The position numbers and the translations under genes were made by a program. A model generated the notes under the pieces. It ran no database searches and had not been told where the DNA came from. It worked only from the letters and a program-made list of their open reading frames with translations. From Pseudomonas migulae (GTDB lineage Bacteria; Pseudomonadota; Gammaproteobacteria; Pseudomonadales; Pseudomonadaceae), in contig NZ_JALJWR010000001.1 in assembly GCF_024169315.1 (NCBI RefSeq), positions 1,633,501 through 1,697,500 on the forward strand: a stretch of DNA of 64,000 nucleotides. Reading direction: 5' to 3'. Positions 1-9,241 of the stretch are shown here, piece by piece. Every line of letters begins with the position of its first letter. The first letter of the stretch is position 1.

Positions 1-24
1 GATGGCGGTCGAGGTTTCGGGCAT
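1..24 (-). CDS. possible 5' end of a gene leaving the window
   Basis: Read on the minus strand, an ATG at 24-22 opens a frame of eight codons (MPETSTAI) that runs off the left edge. A GGGGAG sequence about ten bases upstream could be its ribosome binding site. A 7-bp hairpin (GCACAGC 42-48 with GCTGTGC 56-62) lies in the would-be leader. Too little is visible to name the product, and the call rests only on the start context. Confidence 0.35.
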
Positions 25-146
25 AGCGGTAGATCTCCCCGGCACAGCTCAAATGGCTGTGCTCTTATTGGTACGAGCGTTTGGGTGGCTTCACAGTTCC
101 CCAGACAGGTATAGACCAAAGTCAGGATCTTTATCGACTGAACCGG

Positions 147-245
147 CCTCTTCGCGGGCAAGCCACGCTCCCACAAGTTTTGTGTCGTACCCAAATGATT
201 CGGCAAACACGGAACCTGTGGGAGCGGGCTTGCCCGCGAAGAGGC
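147..245. repeat. REP doublet (REPIN)
   Basis: Two inverted REP copies (147-176 and 217-245) face each other across a 40-base spacer. The right copy has the usual core GAGCGGGCTTGCCCGCGAAG; the left has a base change (GCCACGCTCCC). The rest of 25-353 shows no convincing gene. Confidence 0.85.
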
Positions 246-353
246 CCGAAACAGCCAATGAAGATCTGACAGAACACCGAGAATCCCCTCACCCCAGACT
301 GGCCCCAATCCCACAGGTCAGCTAGCATCGCCCTTTTGCCAGGACTGCCGACC

Positions 354-1166
354 ATGAAGATCGTCTCCTTCAACATCAACGGGCTGCGCGCTCGCCCCCA
401 TCAGCTGGCGGCGCTGATCGAAAAGCATCAACCCGACGTGATCGGCCTGCAGGAAACCAAGGTCCACGATGACCAGTTCCCGTTGGCCGAGGTTCAGGCG
501 CTGGGTTATCACGTGTATTTCCACGGGCAAAAGGGTCACTACGGCGTCGCCCTGCTCTCGCGCAAGGAACCGCTGGCGCTGCACAAAGGGTTCGTCACCG
601 ATGAAGAAGACGCTCAGCGCCGCTTCATCTGGGGCACGTTTGCCGACGCCAATGGCGTGCCGGTGACCATCATGAACGGCTATTTCCCACAGGGAGAAAG
701 CCGCGACCATCCGACCAAGTTCCCGGCCAAGGAACGTTTCTACAACGATCTGCAGCACCTGCTGGAAAGCCAGTTCAACAACGAGCAGCCGCTGGTGGTG
801 ATGGGCGACGTGAACATTTCCCCGGAAGACTGCGACATCGGCATCGGCCCGGACAACATGAAACGGTGGCTGAAAACCGGCAAATGCAGTTTCCTGCCGG
901 AAGAACGCGAGTGGATGGCCCGCTTGAAGAACTGGGGCCTGGTGGACAGTTTCCGCCACCTGAACCCGGACGTGGCCGACCGTTTCAGCTGGTTCGACTA
1001 CCGCAGCCGCGGCTTCGAAGATGAACCCAAGCGCGGGCTGCGGATCGACGTGATCATGGCGTCCCACGGTTTGTTGCCGCGGGTGAAGGACGCCGGCGTG
1101 GATTACGACCTGCGCGGGATGGAAAAGCCTTCGGATCACGCGCCGATCTGGCTTGAGTTGAGCTGA
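354..1166 (+). CDS. xthA: exodeoxyribonuclease III
   Basis: A 270-residue AP endonuclease and 3'-5' exonuclease of the exonuclease III family, acting in cytoplasmic base-excision repair. Family residues are visible: N7 in the first strand, E34 in LQETK, D152 and N154 in GDVN, and the C-terminal SDHAP with D261 and H262. I chose the ATG at 354, because the protein then begins MKIVSFN as in the family; an upstream GTG/ATG in frame would only add six residues. It is transcribed alone, flanked by repeats on both sides. Confidence 0.96.
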   Translation: MKIVSFNINGLRARPHQLAALIEKHQPDVIGLQETKVHDDQFPLAEVQALGYHVYFHGQKGHYGVALLSRKEPLALHKGFVTDEEDAQRRFIWGTFADANGVPVTIMNGYFPQGESRDHPTKFPAKERFYNDLQHLLESQFNNEQPLVVMGDVNISPEDCDIGIGPDNMKRWLKTGKCSFLPEEREWMARLKNWGLVDSFRHLNPDVADRFSWFDYRSRGFEDEPKRGLRIDVIMASHGLLPRVKDAGVDYDLRGMEKPSDHAPIWLELS

Positions 1167-1176
1167 AATTTGCAGT

Positions 1177-1287
1177 GATCGTTCCCACTCCCGCGTGGGA
1201 ATGCCGCCTGGGACGCTCCGCGTCCCGAATGTGAGGGTGACGCAGAGCGTCACGGGATGCATTCCCACGCAGAGCGTGGGAATGATC
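1177..1287. repeat. four-hairpin intergenic repeat
   Basis: Four consecutive short hairpins: GTTCCCAC/GTGGGAA, GGGACGC/GCGTCCC, GTGACGC/GCGTCAC and ATTCCCACGC/GCGTGGGAAT. The outermost GATC-TTCCCAC also pairs with the closing GTGGGAA-GATC, so the whole unit can fold as a clover. I know similar multi-hairpin repeats from Pseudomonas intergenic DNA. It may also end the xthA transcript, although there is no T-run. Confidence 0.75.
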
Positions 1288-1354
1288 TGTCATCTTTCAG
1301 AAACCTTACTGACTTATTCTCCCCGCACTTTCTTTGGCTTTATAAGGTGCGGGC

Positions 1355-2695
1355 ATGACGCTGCGCGTTTTTTTCCTGTTGATACTGTGCGCCGGGCTGC
1401 CAGTCACCGCATCGGCGGGTGACTTGCCGACGCCCAAGCAGGGTCCGGTGTTGCGCATCCAGGGTTCCAACACCATTGGCGCGGCATTGGGGCCCGCGCT
1501 GGTCGAGGGTTTGATGCGCGAGCAAGGCTTGCTCAAGGTTCACAGCGAAGCCCCGGACACCGCCAACGAACTGCGGGTGGTCGGCGAAACCGTGCAAGGG
1601 CGACGGGTCGAGGTGGAAATCGCGGCCCACGGTTCCAGCACCGGCTTCAGCGCCCTGAAAAACGCCACCGCGGACCTTGCCGCCTCCTCGCGTCCGATCA
1701 AGGACAGCGAACTGCTGGCCCTGCAGTCCCTCGGCGATCTGAAGAGCCCCGGCGCCGAACAGGTCATCGCCATCGACGGCCTGGCAATCATCCTTCATCC
1801 GCAAAACCCGCTGAATCAACTCAACACCGAACAACTGGCGCGCATCTTCAGTGGCGAGGCACGCACCTGGGAAGAGATCGGCGGCAGCGGTGGGACGATT
1901 CATCTGTATGCGCGGGATGACCAATCGGGCACGTATGACACCTTCAAGGAAGTGGTGCTCAGTCGTCGTGGGAAAACGCTGAACAGCGCAGCGAAACGTT
2001 TCGAATCGAGCGAGCAATTGTCTGACGCAGTCAGCCTCGACCCGCAAGGCATCGGCTTCATCGGCCTGCCCTACGTGCGCCAGGCCAAAGCCGTGGCGAT
2101 CGTCGACGGCCAGTCCCAGGCCATGTTGCCGCTCAACAGCCTGATTGCCACCGAAGACTATCCGCTGTCGCGCCGGCTGTTCTTATACCTGCCGCCCAAC
2201 GGTAAGAATCCCTGGGCCGACGCGTTGGTGAAATTCGCACAGAGCAGCAAAGGCCAGGCCATCGTCGCGGCCAACGGGTTTATTGCCCAGACCGTCCAGG
2301 CCATGGCCGTCACACCGAATGCGCTGATGCCCGAAGGCTATCAGGCACTCAGCCGCCACGCCCAGCGCCTGACCGTGAATTTCCGTTTTGAAGAAGGCAG
2401 CGCGACGCTGGACAACAAGGCCCGGCAGGACCTGACGCGGGTGCTCGATTACATCCGGCAGAACGAGAAGACCAACCGGCAGGTGACGCTGGTGGGGTTT
2501 GGCGATGCCAAAAGCGATCCGGCGCGGGCCGACCTGCTGTCGAAACTGCGGGCCATGGCGGTGCGGCGGGAGCTGGTGAAAAGCGGCGTGGTGTTTCGCG
2601 AGATTCGCGGCTTTGGCGCCGAGATGCCGGTGGCGGCCAACAGTGCGGATGAAGGGCGGATCAAGAATCGGCGGGTTGAGGTTTGGGTGTACTGA
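1355..2695 (+). CDS. PstS-like substrate-binding domain fused to an OmpA domain
   Basis: A 446-residue exported protein. Residues 1-21 form a signal peptide ending ASA. The next 300 or so residues are a phosphate-type periplasmic binding domain: QGSNTIG near residue 33, SSRPI, and DDQSGTYDTFKE. From about residue 335 a peptidoglycan-binding OmpA-like domain follows (NFRFEEGSATLDNKA, then GFGDAKSD and NRRVEVWVY at the end). The fusion suggests a wall-anchored ligand-binding protein instead of a transporter subunit. No pst transport genes are adjacent. A 7-bp hairpin (1322-1328 with 1347-1353) covers part of the ribosome binding site. Confidence 0.85.
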   Translation: MTLRVFFLLILCAGLPVTASAGDLPTPKQGPVLRIQGSNTIGAALGPALVEGLMREQGLLKVHSEAPDTANELRVVGETVQGRRVEVEIAAHGSSTGFSALKNATADLAASSRPIKDSELLALQSLGDLKSPGAEQVIAIDGLAIILHPQNPLNQLNTEQLARIFSGEARTWEEIGGSGGTIHLYARDDQSGTYDTFKEVVLSRRGKTLNSAAKRFESSEQLSDAVSLDPQGIGFIGLPYVRQAKAVAIVDGQSQAMLPLNSLIATEDYPLSRRLFLYLPPNGKNPWADALVKFAQSSKGQAIVAANGFIAQTVQAMAVTPNALMPEGYQALSRHAQRLTVNFRFEEGSATLDNKARQDLTRVLDYIRQNEKTNRQVTLVGFGDAKSDPARADLLSKLRAMAVRRELVKSGVVFREIRGFGAEMPVAANSADEGRIKNRRVEVWVY

Positions 2696-2739
2696 AACCC
2701 GCCTGATTCAGTTACCGCAGTCTGGTGAGGGGAATTACC

Positions 2740-2889
2740 TGTGGCGAGGGGATTTAGCGAAACGTCGCACCGCCCCGTTCGGCTGCGAAGCAGTCGTCAA
2801 TCCGGTTAACGCGGTCTTCCTGAAAAACATCGGTGACTGGAATGGGGTGGCTGCGCCACCCAACGGGGATAAATCCCCTCGCCACAGGA
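2740..2889. repeat. MITE-like inverted repeat (GTGGCGAGGGGATTTA family)
   Basis: Starts with TGTGGCGAGGGGATTTA and ends with TAAATCCCCTCGCCACA, so the ends are inverted repeats. The inside has CGGCTGCGAAGCAG and a GCGCCACC segment. A second member lies at 40949-41080 and a lone half at about 46626. No reading frame inside. It fills the gap between the PstS/OmpA gene and the ankyrin gene. Confidence 0.8.
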
Positions 2890-2917
2890 TTTCTACTCGC
2901 CTCAGGATTTTGCAAAA

Positions 2918-3436
2918 TCAGCCCAGCAGTTTCTCAAGCTGCGCCGTGGTATCCACCGCGCCCAGCGTTTTAGCGGCGTCCAGCGCGGACACACCATTGG
3001 CATCCTTGGCTTTCGGGTCAGCCCCCTTGCTGATCAGGTAATCGACGATTTCCACGCGGTTGAACATCGCCGCCATCATCAGCGCCGTACGGCCGTCGAA
3101 CGACGAGCCTTCCACTTGCGCGCCACCTTCGACCAGTGCCTTGACCACCGCCAGGTCGCCCTTGAACGCCGCACCGGCTATCGGGCTCTGGCCGTTGTCG
3201 TTGCGGATCTCAGGGTCGGCCTTGTGCTCCAGCAGGACTTTCACGGTTTCCACATGACCGTGGTAAGCGGCGAGCATCAACAGGGTATCGCCCTTGTGGT
3301 TGCGCAGGTTCGGCGGCAGGCCTTTGGTCAGCAGCGCAGCCATCATGGCCGCATCGCCCTCGCGCGCCTTGTTGAAGACCTGTTCGGCAAACTCGGCGGC
3401 TTCTTCGGGGGACATCTGGCGGCTTTGATCGGACAT
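2918..3436 (-). CDS. ankyrin-repeat protein
   Basis: A 172-residue cytoplasmic protein with about four ankyrin repeats: residues with GDTLLMLAAYHGHVETVKVLL, then GQSPIAGAAFKGDLAVVKAL, then GRTALMMAAMFNRVEIVDYL, then a final GVSALDAAKTLG. These repeats make protein-protein contacts. The ATG at 3436 (MSDQS) is preferred over an in-frame GTG twelve bases upstream. In other pseudomonads similar small ankyrin proteins accompany catalase; no catalase is present here. Partner unknown. Confidence 0.88.
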   Translation of the reverse strand: MSDQSRQMSPEEAAEFAEQVFNKAREGDAAMMAALLTKGLPPNLRNHKGDTLLMLAAYHGHVETVKVLLEHKADPEIRNDNGQSPIAGAAFKGDLAVVKALVEGGAQVEGSSFDGRTALMMAAMFNRVEIVDYLISKGADPKAKDANGVSALDAAKTLGAVDTTAQLEKLLG

Positions 3437-3532
3437 TGGGGACTCCACTTACAGTTATTCGCAAAGCCGACAGTTTCCCGAGCGGCCCCGACACTGTCAC
3501 TTCTTTTTTCTCAAGGCACGCCATAGCCACAT

Positions 3533-5371
3533 TCAATAGCGGTACTTGCCACCGTGAATGTCCGCCAGCAATTGTTCGGTGACCTGCACGTAAGTCTCGC
3601 TCCCCGGCAGCCAGGCGTAGATCGGATCGTCGCCGGTCTTGCCAGGGTCGAAGGCTTCATTCTTGAGCCGGGTCTTCTGGTATTTGAAGGTGCCGGTGGT
3701 CTCCATTTTCACTTTCACCCGCAAAAACAACGGCACCGCATATGCCGGCATGTGTTCACGGGCGAAGGCCAGCAGTTCGCTGAAGTCCAGGGTCGCCAGG
3801 GATTCGGCCGGTGTGATCGCCGCCATCCCCGCCCGCCCGTTGGTGTTGCGCACTTCCACGCCATAGGCCACGGCTTCGGAAATGTTCGGGTGTTGCAGCA
3901 GGATGTTCTCGACTTCGGTGGTCGAGACGTTTTCACCCTTCCAGCGGTAGGTATCGCCCAGGCGATCGACGAATTGCGCGTGGCCAAAACCGATGTTGCG
4001 CAGCAGGTCGCCGGTGTTGAAGTAACGGTCGCCCTTCTCGAACACGTCGTGGAGCACGACTTTTTCGGTCTTCTGCGGATCGGTGTAGCCGTCCAGTGGC
4101 GCCTTCTCGTCGATCTTCGCCAGCAACAGCCCCTGCTCGCCCTTGGCTACCTTGCGCATGAAACCCGTGGCGTCCCGGGTCGGCGCGCCGGTGTCGTGGT
4201 CGTAGGCCGCCAGTTCCCAGGACATCAGGGAAAAACCGACGGTGTTGTCGAAGTTGAGCATGTTGGTGAAACCGATATTGCCATCGCTGGCCGCGTACAA
4301 CTCGCAGATGTGGTTCACGCCAAAGCGCGTCTTGAATTCGCGCCAGGCGCCGGGGCGCAGGCCGTTGCCGATCATTTTCGTCACACCGTGGCGGCTGTCG
4401 TCGGCACTCGGCGGCTGATCGACGAGGTAGCGGCACAATTCACCGACATAACCGAGGGTGGTCGCCCGGTAGCTGCGCACATCGCTCCAGAACTGGCTGG
4501 CGCTGAACTTGCGGCGAATGGCGAACCCCGACGCCCCGCTGATCGCCGAGCCCCAGCACACGCACAGCCCGGTGGCGTGATAGAGCGGCAAGGTGCAATA
4601 GACGATGTCCTCGGGGCGCATGTTCAGGGCGATCAAGCCGAAGCTCGCGGAGCTGCGCATCCAGCGGCCGTGCTTGAACACGCCGGCCTTGGGCAACCCG
4701 GTGGTGCCCGAGGTGTAGATATAGAAACAAGGATCGTCGAAAAAAACCTGCTGGCTGCTGGCGGGGTTGTCGTCGGGGCTGTCGGCCGTTGCCGACATCA
4801 GGTTGATGAAGCCGTCTGGCGCAATGCCCGGCTGGCTCCAGGTGTCCTGGTCGGCGACAAACCAGGTGCGCGCCGCGTCGATCGAAACCCGCTCGCGCAC
4901 CGCCGAAAACGCCGGGACCAGCTCTTCACCGACGATGATCGCCGCAGGCGCCACCAGGTTCAGGCTATGGGCCAGGGTATCGCGAGTCTGCGAGGTGTTG
5001 AGCAAGGCGCTGACCGCACCGACCTTGGCCACCGCCAGGATCGTCACCAGCAGTTCCGGACGATTCTCGATGAAGACCGCTACCACGTCGCCCTTGCGCA
5101 GGCCTTGGGCAATCAAGTGGTGGGCAATGCGGTTGGCCCACTGATTGACCTGTGAATAGCTGAGCACCACGGCGCCTTGCAGCAACGCCGGGCCCTCGGG
5201 ATTGCGCAAGGTTGCCTGCTCGAAACTCCAGCCGAGGCCGCACGGTTGGGTCGGGTCCTTGACGTTGGCGGCCTTCATGCCCTTCACCACCCGAGGGATG
5301 GCCTTGGCAATCGAAGGCAGCTTGCGGAGCATCATGCCCCAGGTGATCGTGTCGTTCGTCGTGCGGCTCAT
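3533..5371 (-). CDS. long-chain acyl-CoA synthetase (FATP/FadD6 type)
   Basis: A 612-residue member of the AMP-forming acyl-CoA synthetases, activating fatty acids to acyl-CoA. The AMP-binding signature YIYTSGTTGLPKAG is at residues 217-230. Further landmarks are ELYAASDGNIGF in the middle, and YFNTGDLLRNIGFGHAQFVDRLGDTYRWKGENVSTTEVE towards the C-terminus. The divergent N-terminus and the VDRLGDTYRWKGENV motif place it with the fatty-acid-transport-protein branch (long and very-long chain) and not with FadD1/FadD2. It stands alone, with a 340-base region upstream that also carries the DUF3509 promoter facing away. Confidence 0.9.
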   Translation of the reverse strand: MSRTTNDTITWGMMLRKLPSIAKAIPRVVKGMKAANVKDPTQPCGLGWSFEQATLRNPEGPALLQGAVVLSYSQVNQWANRIAHHLIAQGLRKGDVVAVFIENRPELLVTILAVAKVGAVSALLNTSQTRDTLAHSLNLVAPAAIIVGEELVPAFSAVRERVSIDAARTWFVADQDTWSQPGIAPDGFINLMSATADSPDDNPASSQQVFFDDPCFYIYTSGTTGLPKAGVFKHGRWMRSSASFGLIALNMRPEDIVYCTLPLYHATGLCVCWGSAISGASGFAIRRKFSASQFWSDVRSYRATTLGYVGELCRYLVDQPPSADDSRHGVTKMIGNGLRPGAWREFKTRFGVNHICELYAASDGNIGFTNMLNFDNTVGFSLMSWELAAYDHDTGAPTRDATGFMRKVAKGEQGLLLAKIDEKAPLDGYTDPQKTEKVVLHDVFEKGDRYFNTGDLLRNIGFGHAQFVDRLGDTYRWKGENVSTTEVENILLQHPNISEAVAYGVEVRNTNGRAGMAAITPAESLATLDFSELLAFAREHMPAYAVPLFLRVKVKMETTGTFKYQKTRLKNEAFDPGKTGDDPIYAWLPGSETYVQVTEQLLADIHGGKYRY

Positions 5372-5651
5372 GGTGGTTCCCGTGCGATGTTCTTATTGTC
5401 GGGCGACGGTGATTGAGCCCGAAAATACGTCAACGGTTCTTGAGCTGTACACGCGGTTTTTGAAATGTTTTGTATCCGCGGAAAAGGCCTGCAACATCGC
5501 GATCGTCCACGCCCTGATTGGTTCCATGGAATCGACGCCAACCTCGCAAAATGCAGGATGCACGATGGCCATTCATGCAGATTGCACGAAAGCGAAAAAA
5601 AGACTAAAAATTAACTTATTGATTTATAACGGTTTTTAAAAAATCAGGTGC

Positions 5652-5667
5652 TGGCACAATCACTGCA
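5652..5667 (+). promoter_or_regulatory. sigma-54 (-24/-12) promoter for the DUF3509 gene
   Basis: The sequence TGGCACAATCACTGCA matches the RpoN consensus TGGCAC-N5-TTGCW at 15 of its fixed or free positions, with GG and GC at correct spacing. It lies about 48 bases before the next ATG, placing the start of transcription near 5678. The upstream 5560-5645 is unusually AT-rich, which would suit activator or IHF binding. Confidence 0.65.
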
Positions 5668-5714
5668 ACTACCTCTGCATGCTTGCCATTCAAGAGCTTA
5701 CGGAGCCGATAGAC

Positions 5715-5993
5715 ATGAACCTGATCCAAGAAAAATTTTCGTCCCTGTTCTCCAACTTCGAAGTGACCACCCAGCCTCGTCCGGACGGTGGCATCCTGCT
5801 GACCTTGCGCAGCACCGAAGGCAAAGTGTTCAAACGCTCGATTTCCTACCAGCAATTGCATGCCGGTGATCAGCTGTCGTGGGTGATCAGCGCCATCCGT
5901 CGTGACCTGGCTGAACAGGCCAGCGAACTGCCGCAGATTTCCATGCTGCAAAGCCAGCAGCGGTTTGCGTTGCCGACTTATCATTCGGCATAA
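5715..5993 (+). CDS. DUF3509 domain protein
   Basis: A 92-residue protein matching the DUF3509 family that I know from pseudomonads (MNLIQEKFSSLF, then TTQPRPDGG and LTLRS). No signal peptide or membrane segment. The ATG at 5715 is chosen because the family starts MNLIQ. Function is unknown. Its promoter looks RpoN-dependent and a clear terminator follows, so it is a single-gene unit. Confidence 0.85.
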   Translation: MNLIQEKFSSLFSNFEVTTQPRPDGGILLTLRSTEGKVFKRSISYQQLHAGDQLSWVISAIRRDLAEQASELPQISMLQSQQRFALPTYHSA

Positions 5994-6012
5994 ACGCGCT
6001 CTCGCTGTAAAC

Positions 6013-6054
6013 AAACAGGCCGTGCCAGCTTTCGCTGCACGGCCTGAGTTGTTT
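6013..6054 (+). terminator. rho-independent terminator of the DUF3509 gene
   Basis: A stem of AACAGGCCGTGC with GCACGGCCTGAGTT, loop of about eleven bases, followed by GTTT. It sits twenty bases after the DUF3509 stop. Confidence 0.8.
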
Positions 6055-6073
6055 CTGGAATCACACCCATTCT

Positions 6074-6168
6074 CCCTGTGGGAGCGGGCTTGCTCGCGAA
6101 AGCGGTGGGTCAGTTAATATTGAACCGACTGATACACCGCTTTCGCGAGCAAGCCCGCTCCCACAGGG
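6074..6168. repeat. REP doublet (REPIN)
   Basis: Near-perfect 32-base arms (CCCTGTGGGAGCGGGCTTGC... and its complement ending GCAAGCCCGCTCCCACAGGG) around a 31-base spacer. It lies between the convergent DUF3509 and mtnC genes. Confidence 0.9.
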
Positions 6169-6184
6169 ATCAGTTTCTGCACAG

Positions 6185-6868
6185 TTAGAACGTGGAAGGA
6201 TCGATCCGCGCGAAGCTGTCCACGGTCACATGCCCCGCCAATTCCCCGCCTTCACGGGCCAGTCCGCAGGTCGCCATACCCGCCGTGCGCGCCGCATCCA
6301 GCTCTTCGACGATATCGGACAAAAACAGAATCTGCGCCGCCTCCAAGCCAATCGCCCGGGTAATGCGCTGATAAGACTGCGCCTCACGCTTGGGCCCCGA
6401 CGTGGTGTCGAAATAGCCGCTGAACAGCGGTGACAAGTCCCCCGCCTCCGAGCAGCCGAAAATCAGTTTCTGCGCCTGGATCGAACCGGAGGAGTAGACA
6501 AACAGTTTGAATCTCTCCTGATGCCAGCGCTTCAGCGCTTCGACGGCGTCCGGGTACACGTGGCCTTTCAACTGCCCGGCCTGATAGCCCTGCTCCCAGA
6601 CCATGCCTTGCAACGCCTTGAGCGGCGTGGCTTTGCGGTCTTCGGCGATCCAGCCCAGAAGGATCTCGATAACGCGCTCGACGTCCGCGTCCGGCTCATC
6701 GCTGTCTCGGCGCACGGCGGCCAGTTGCTCGGCGACATCGGCGCGCGTGGCGTGCTGGCGAACGAAGTCCGGCAGGTGTTTGGCGGCGTATGGAAACAGC
6801 ACGTCGAACACAAAACTCACCGCGCTGGTGGTGCCTTCGATGTCGGTGAGAATCGCTTTGATCGGCAT
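6185..6868 (-). CDS. mtnC: enolase-phosphatase E1 (methionine salvage)
   Basis: A 227-residue HAD-family enzyme. It enolises and dephosphorylates 2,3-diketo-5-methylthiopentyl-1-phosphate to the acireductone. Motif I is LTDIEGTT (D9 and E11), motif II is the YSSGS segment, and the KREAQSY and [12 protein letters not shown] segments carry the later HAD motifs. The ATG at 6868 is used; it lies 4 bases past the mtnD stop, so the two are translationally close. It is the last gene of a minus-strand run aroC-MFS-mtnB-mtnD-mtnC. Confidence 0.95.
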   Translation of the reverse strand: MPIKAILTDIEGTTSAVSFVFDVLFPYAAKHLPDFVRQHATRADVAEQLAAVRRDSDEPDADVERVIEILLGWIAEDRKATPLKALQGMVWEQGYQAGQLKGHVYPDAVEALKRWHQERFKLFVYSSGSIQAQKLIFGCSEAGDLSPLFSGYFDTTSGPKREAQSYQRITRAIGLEAAQILFLSDIVEELDAARTAGMATCGLAREGGELAGHVTVDSFARIDPSTF

Positions 6869-6872
6869 CGGC

Positions 6873-7418
6873 TCAGTCCTCAAGACGCGGGAAGCGGCTG
6901 GCGATGTCTTCGCCGGTGAAATTGGCCACCCAGCCTTCGGGATTGTTGAACAGGCGAATGGCGACGAAATGCGGATGCTCGCCCATGTCGAACCAGTGCG
7001 GGGTGCCGGCCGGCACCGAGATCAGGTCGTTCTTCTCGCACAGCACGGCGTACACGTAATCGTCGATGTGCAGGGTGAACAAGCCACGGCCGGCAACGAA
7101 AAATCGTACTTCGTCTTCGCCATGGCGGTGTTCGTCGAGGAACTTGGCGCGCAATTCGGCTTTTTGCGGGTGGTCGCTGTTCAGGCTGATGACGTCGACG
7201 GTGATGTAGCCGCGCTCGGTCATGAGTGTGTCGATTTGCTCCTGATACGCGGCGATCACCTCTTCCTGGCTGGCGCCCGGCTGGATTTTCGCAGTCGCTT
7301 GCCAGCGGTCAAAGCGCACGCCCTGCTCGGCCAGGGTCGAGGCGATGTCTTCGAAATGGGTCAGCACCTTGTTCGGAATGTCAGGGCTTGAGACGTGGTA
7401 GACGGACAGGCTGCTCAT
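6873..7418 (-). CDS. mtnD: acireductone dioxygenase
   Basis: A 181-residue cupin enzyme that splits the acireductone of the methionine salvage pathway to the 2-oxo acid of methionine and formate (with iron). All four metal ligands are in place: H97, H99 and E103 in EHRHGEDE, and H141 in GTPHWFD. It takes the product of MtnC, encoded just downstream, and lies 20 bases after mtnB. Confidence 0.96.
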   Translation of the reverse strand: MSSLSVYHVSSPDIPNKVLTHFEDIASTLAEQGVRFDRWQATAKIQPGASQEEVIAAYQEQIDTLMTERGYITVDVISLNSDHPQKAELRAKFLDEHRHGEDEVRFFVAGRGLFTLHIDDYVYAVLCEKNDLISVPAGTPHWFDMGEHPHFVAIRLFNNPEGWVANFTGEDIASRFPRLED

Positions 7419-7438
7419 CAGGGCAACTCCTTAACGGT

Positions 7439-8065
7439 TCATGCTTTGCGGTTTAAAACCGAGCGGGTCTTCAACTCGCACTCGAACAAAAATTCAAAGG
7501 CCTCGATTTGCCGCAGCGCATCGCTCATGCGCGCCCCCCAGGTGTAGAGGCCATGACCGCGGATCAGATAGCCGACGCAATCGGGATGGGCTTCCAGCCA
7601 AGGCTGCACCTTGGCGGCGAGCCGCGCAATGTCCTGATCGTTGTCGAAAATCGGCACCCGCACCCGTGATTCGTGGGTGGATACGCCGCTGAAGGCTTTT
7701 TGCAGTTCGTAGTCTTCGAACTCGATGAAGTCTTCAGGCGTCAGGCGCGACAGCACCGTGGCGTTCACCGAATGGGTGTGCAGCACCGCGCCGATTTCCG
7801 CGCGCCAGCTGTAGAGCTGGGTGTGCAACAGGGTTTCGGCAGACGGTTTCTTACCCGGCTCCAGGCTGTTGCCCGACAGGTCCGTGGCCAGCACATCGTC
7901 GAGGCCCAACTGGCCCTTGTGCTTGCCGGACACCGTCAGCAAGGCTTCGGTCGGCGACAGCCGGGTCGAATAGTTGCTGCTGGTTGCCGGCGACCAGCCG
8001 CGGCCATACAGAAAACGCCCGGCGTCGATGATTTCCTGGGCGAGGTGTTCACGGGTAAGGCTCAT
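7439..8065 (-). CDS. mtnB: methylthioribulose-1-phosphate dehydratase
   Basis: A 208-residue class II aldolase-fold enzyme, zinc dependent, which dehydrates methylthioribulose-1-phosphate. Zinc ligands H96 and H98 lie in VLHTHS and a third, H171, in RGHGLYTWG. Its start overlaps the end of the upstream transporter by four bases (ATGA), which indicates coupled translation. The first salvage enzymes (MtnP, MtnA) are not in the window. Confidence 0.95.
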   Translation of the reverse strand: MSLTREHLAQEIIDAGRFLYGRGWSPATSSNYSTRLSPTEALLTVSGKHKGQLGLDDVLATDLSGNSLEPGKKPSAETLLHTQLYSWRAEIGAVLHTHSVNATVLSRLTPEDFIEFEDYELQKAFSGVSTHESRVRVPIFDNDQDIARLAAKVQPWLEAHPDCVGYLIRGHGLYTWGARMSDALRQIEAFEFLFECELKTRSVLNRKA

Positions 8066-9207
8066 GGCCTGTCCTCTTGCATACGTGTGGCAATGATAAC
8101 GGCAGCGGCGAAGGCTGCGAGACTGGCAATACTAAAGGTGAACGTGGCCCCGAGGGCATTCCAGCTGTAGCCGGAGTACAAGGCGCCCAGTGCGCCGCCG
8201 GTGCCGGCCAGCGCGGCATACAACGCCTGGCCCTGCCCTTGCTGGCGCGCACCGAAGCTACGTTGCACGAACTGGATGGCAGCGGCGTGAAAGCTGCCGA
8301 ACGTCGCAGCGTGCAGCACTTGGGCGAACAGCAGCACCCAGACGAATTCGGCGAACGAACCCAACAATAACCAGCGCAGCGCCGCTAGCAGAAAACTCGC
8401 CAGCAGCACCCGGCGCACGGAAAAACGCGCGAGGATCTTGCTCATGGCCAGAAACATCAGGACTTCGGCCACCACACCGAGGGCCCAGAGCATGCCGATC
8501 AAGCCACGGCTGTAACCCAACCGCTCGAGGTGCAAGGTCAGGAAGGTGTAATACGGACCGTGGCTCATCTGCATCAGCGCCACGCAACCGTAGAACGCCA
8601 ATACGCCGGGGTTGCGCATCTGCTTGAGAAATCCGTCTCCGGTGATTCGCTCACCCTGGACCGGTTGGGCATTCGGCACCCACAGGCTGCTGACCACGAT
8701 CCCGGCCATGATCAACACCAGCGCCACCGGGTAAATGTCGAGGCTGAGCCATTCGAACAAGCGCCCCAGCGCCACCACGGTGATGATGAAACCGATGGAG
8801 CCCCACAAACGAATCTGGCTATAGCGCTGCGTCTGGCCCTTCAAATGCGCGAGAGTGATGACTTCGAATTGCGGCAACACCGCATGCCAGAAAAACGCAT
8901 GCAAGGCCATGACCATCGCCAGCCAGGCGTAGGACTTGCTGACGAAAATCAGCGAGAACGTGAATAACGTGCAGACCGCACCGAAACGCACGATGGCCAG
9001 GCGCCGGCCGGTGTAGTCACCGAGCCAGCCCCAGATGTTCGGCGCGACGCAACGCATCAGCATCGGGATCGCCACCAGCTCGCCGATGCGTGCGCTGGAA
9101 AAACCCAGGTGATCGAAGTACAGCGCCAGAAACGGCGCTGTCGAACCGAGCAAGGCGAAATAGAACAGATAGAAACTGGAGAGCCGCCAGTACGGAAGCG
9201 CCGCCAC
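8062..9207 (-). CDS. MFS transporter, HcaT/YcaD-like
   Basis: A 381-residue inner-membrane protein with about twelve hydrophobic segments. The N-terminus LSSFYLFYFALLGSTAPFLALYF and the loop NIWGWLGDYTGRR (the MFS motif A position) match the MFS_1-like group that includes the putative 3-phenylpropionate transporter HcaT. The substrate cannot be read from sequence. Overlap with mtnB and shared orientation hint at uptake of a methylthio-sugar or an aromatic compound; both are guesses. Confidence 0.88.
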   Translation of the reverse strand: MAALPYWRLSSFYLFYFALLGSTAPFLALYFDHLGFSSARIGELVAIPMLMRCVAPNIWGWLGDYTGRRLAIVRFGAVCTLFTFSLIFVSKSYAWLAMVMALHAFFWHAVLPQFEVITLAHLKGQTQRYSQIRLWGSIGFIITVVALGRLFEWLSLDIYPVALVLIMAGIVVSSLWVPNAQPVQGERITGDGFLKQMRNPGVLAFYGCVALMQMSHGPYYTFLTLHLERLGYSRGLIGMLWALGVVAEVLMFLAMSKILARFSVRRVLLASFLLAALRWLLLGSFAEFVWVLLFAQVLHAATFGSFHAAAIQFVQRSFGARQQGQGQALYAALAGTGGALGALYSGYSWNALGATFTFSIASLAAFAAAVIIATRMQEDRP

Positions 9208-9241
9208 GGCCGTCAGACCGCAGTGGCGTAAAGGTCAGCCA

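Noticed and set aside
147..245. Repeated 20-30 base units suggesting a CRISPR array
   Set aside because: Repeats are inverted pairs at single gene ends, with no regular spacer array and no cas genes; they are REPs.
318..1268. Long antisense frames over xthA and other GC-rich genes
   Set aside because: They are mirror frames caused by high third-position GC and have no start signals.
6185..9207. SAM riboswitch upstream of the methionine-salvage genes
   Set aside because: No SAM-type leader structure or terminator is visible; the genes are coupled to aroC and the MFS gene upstream.
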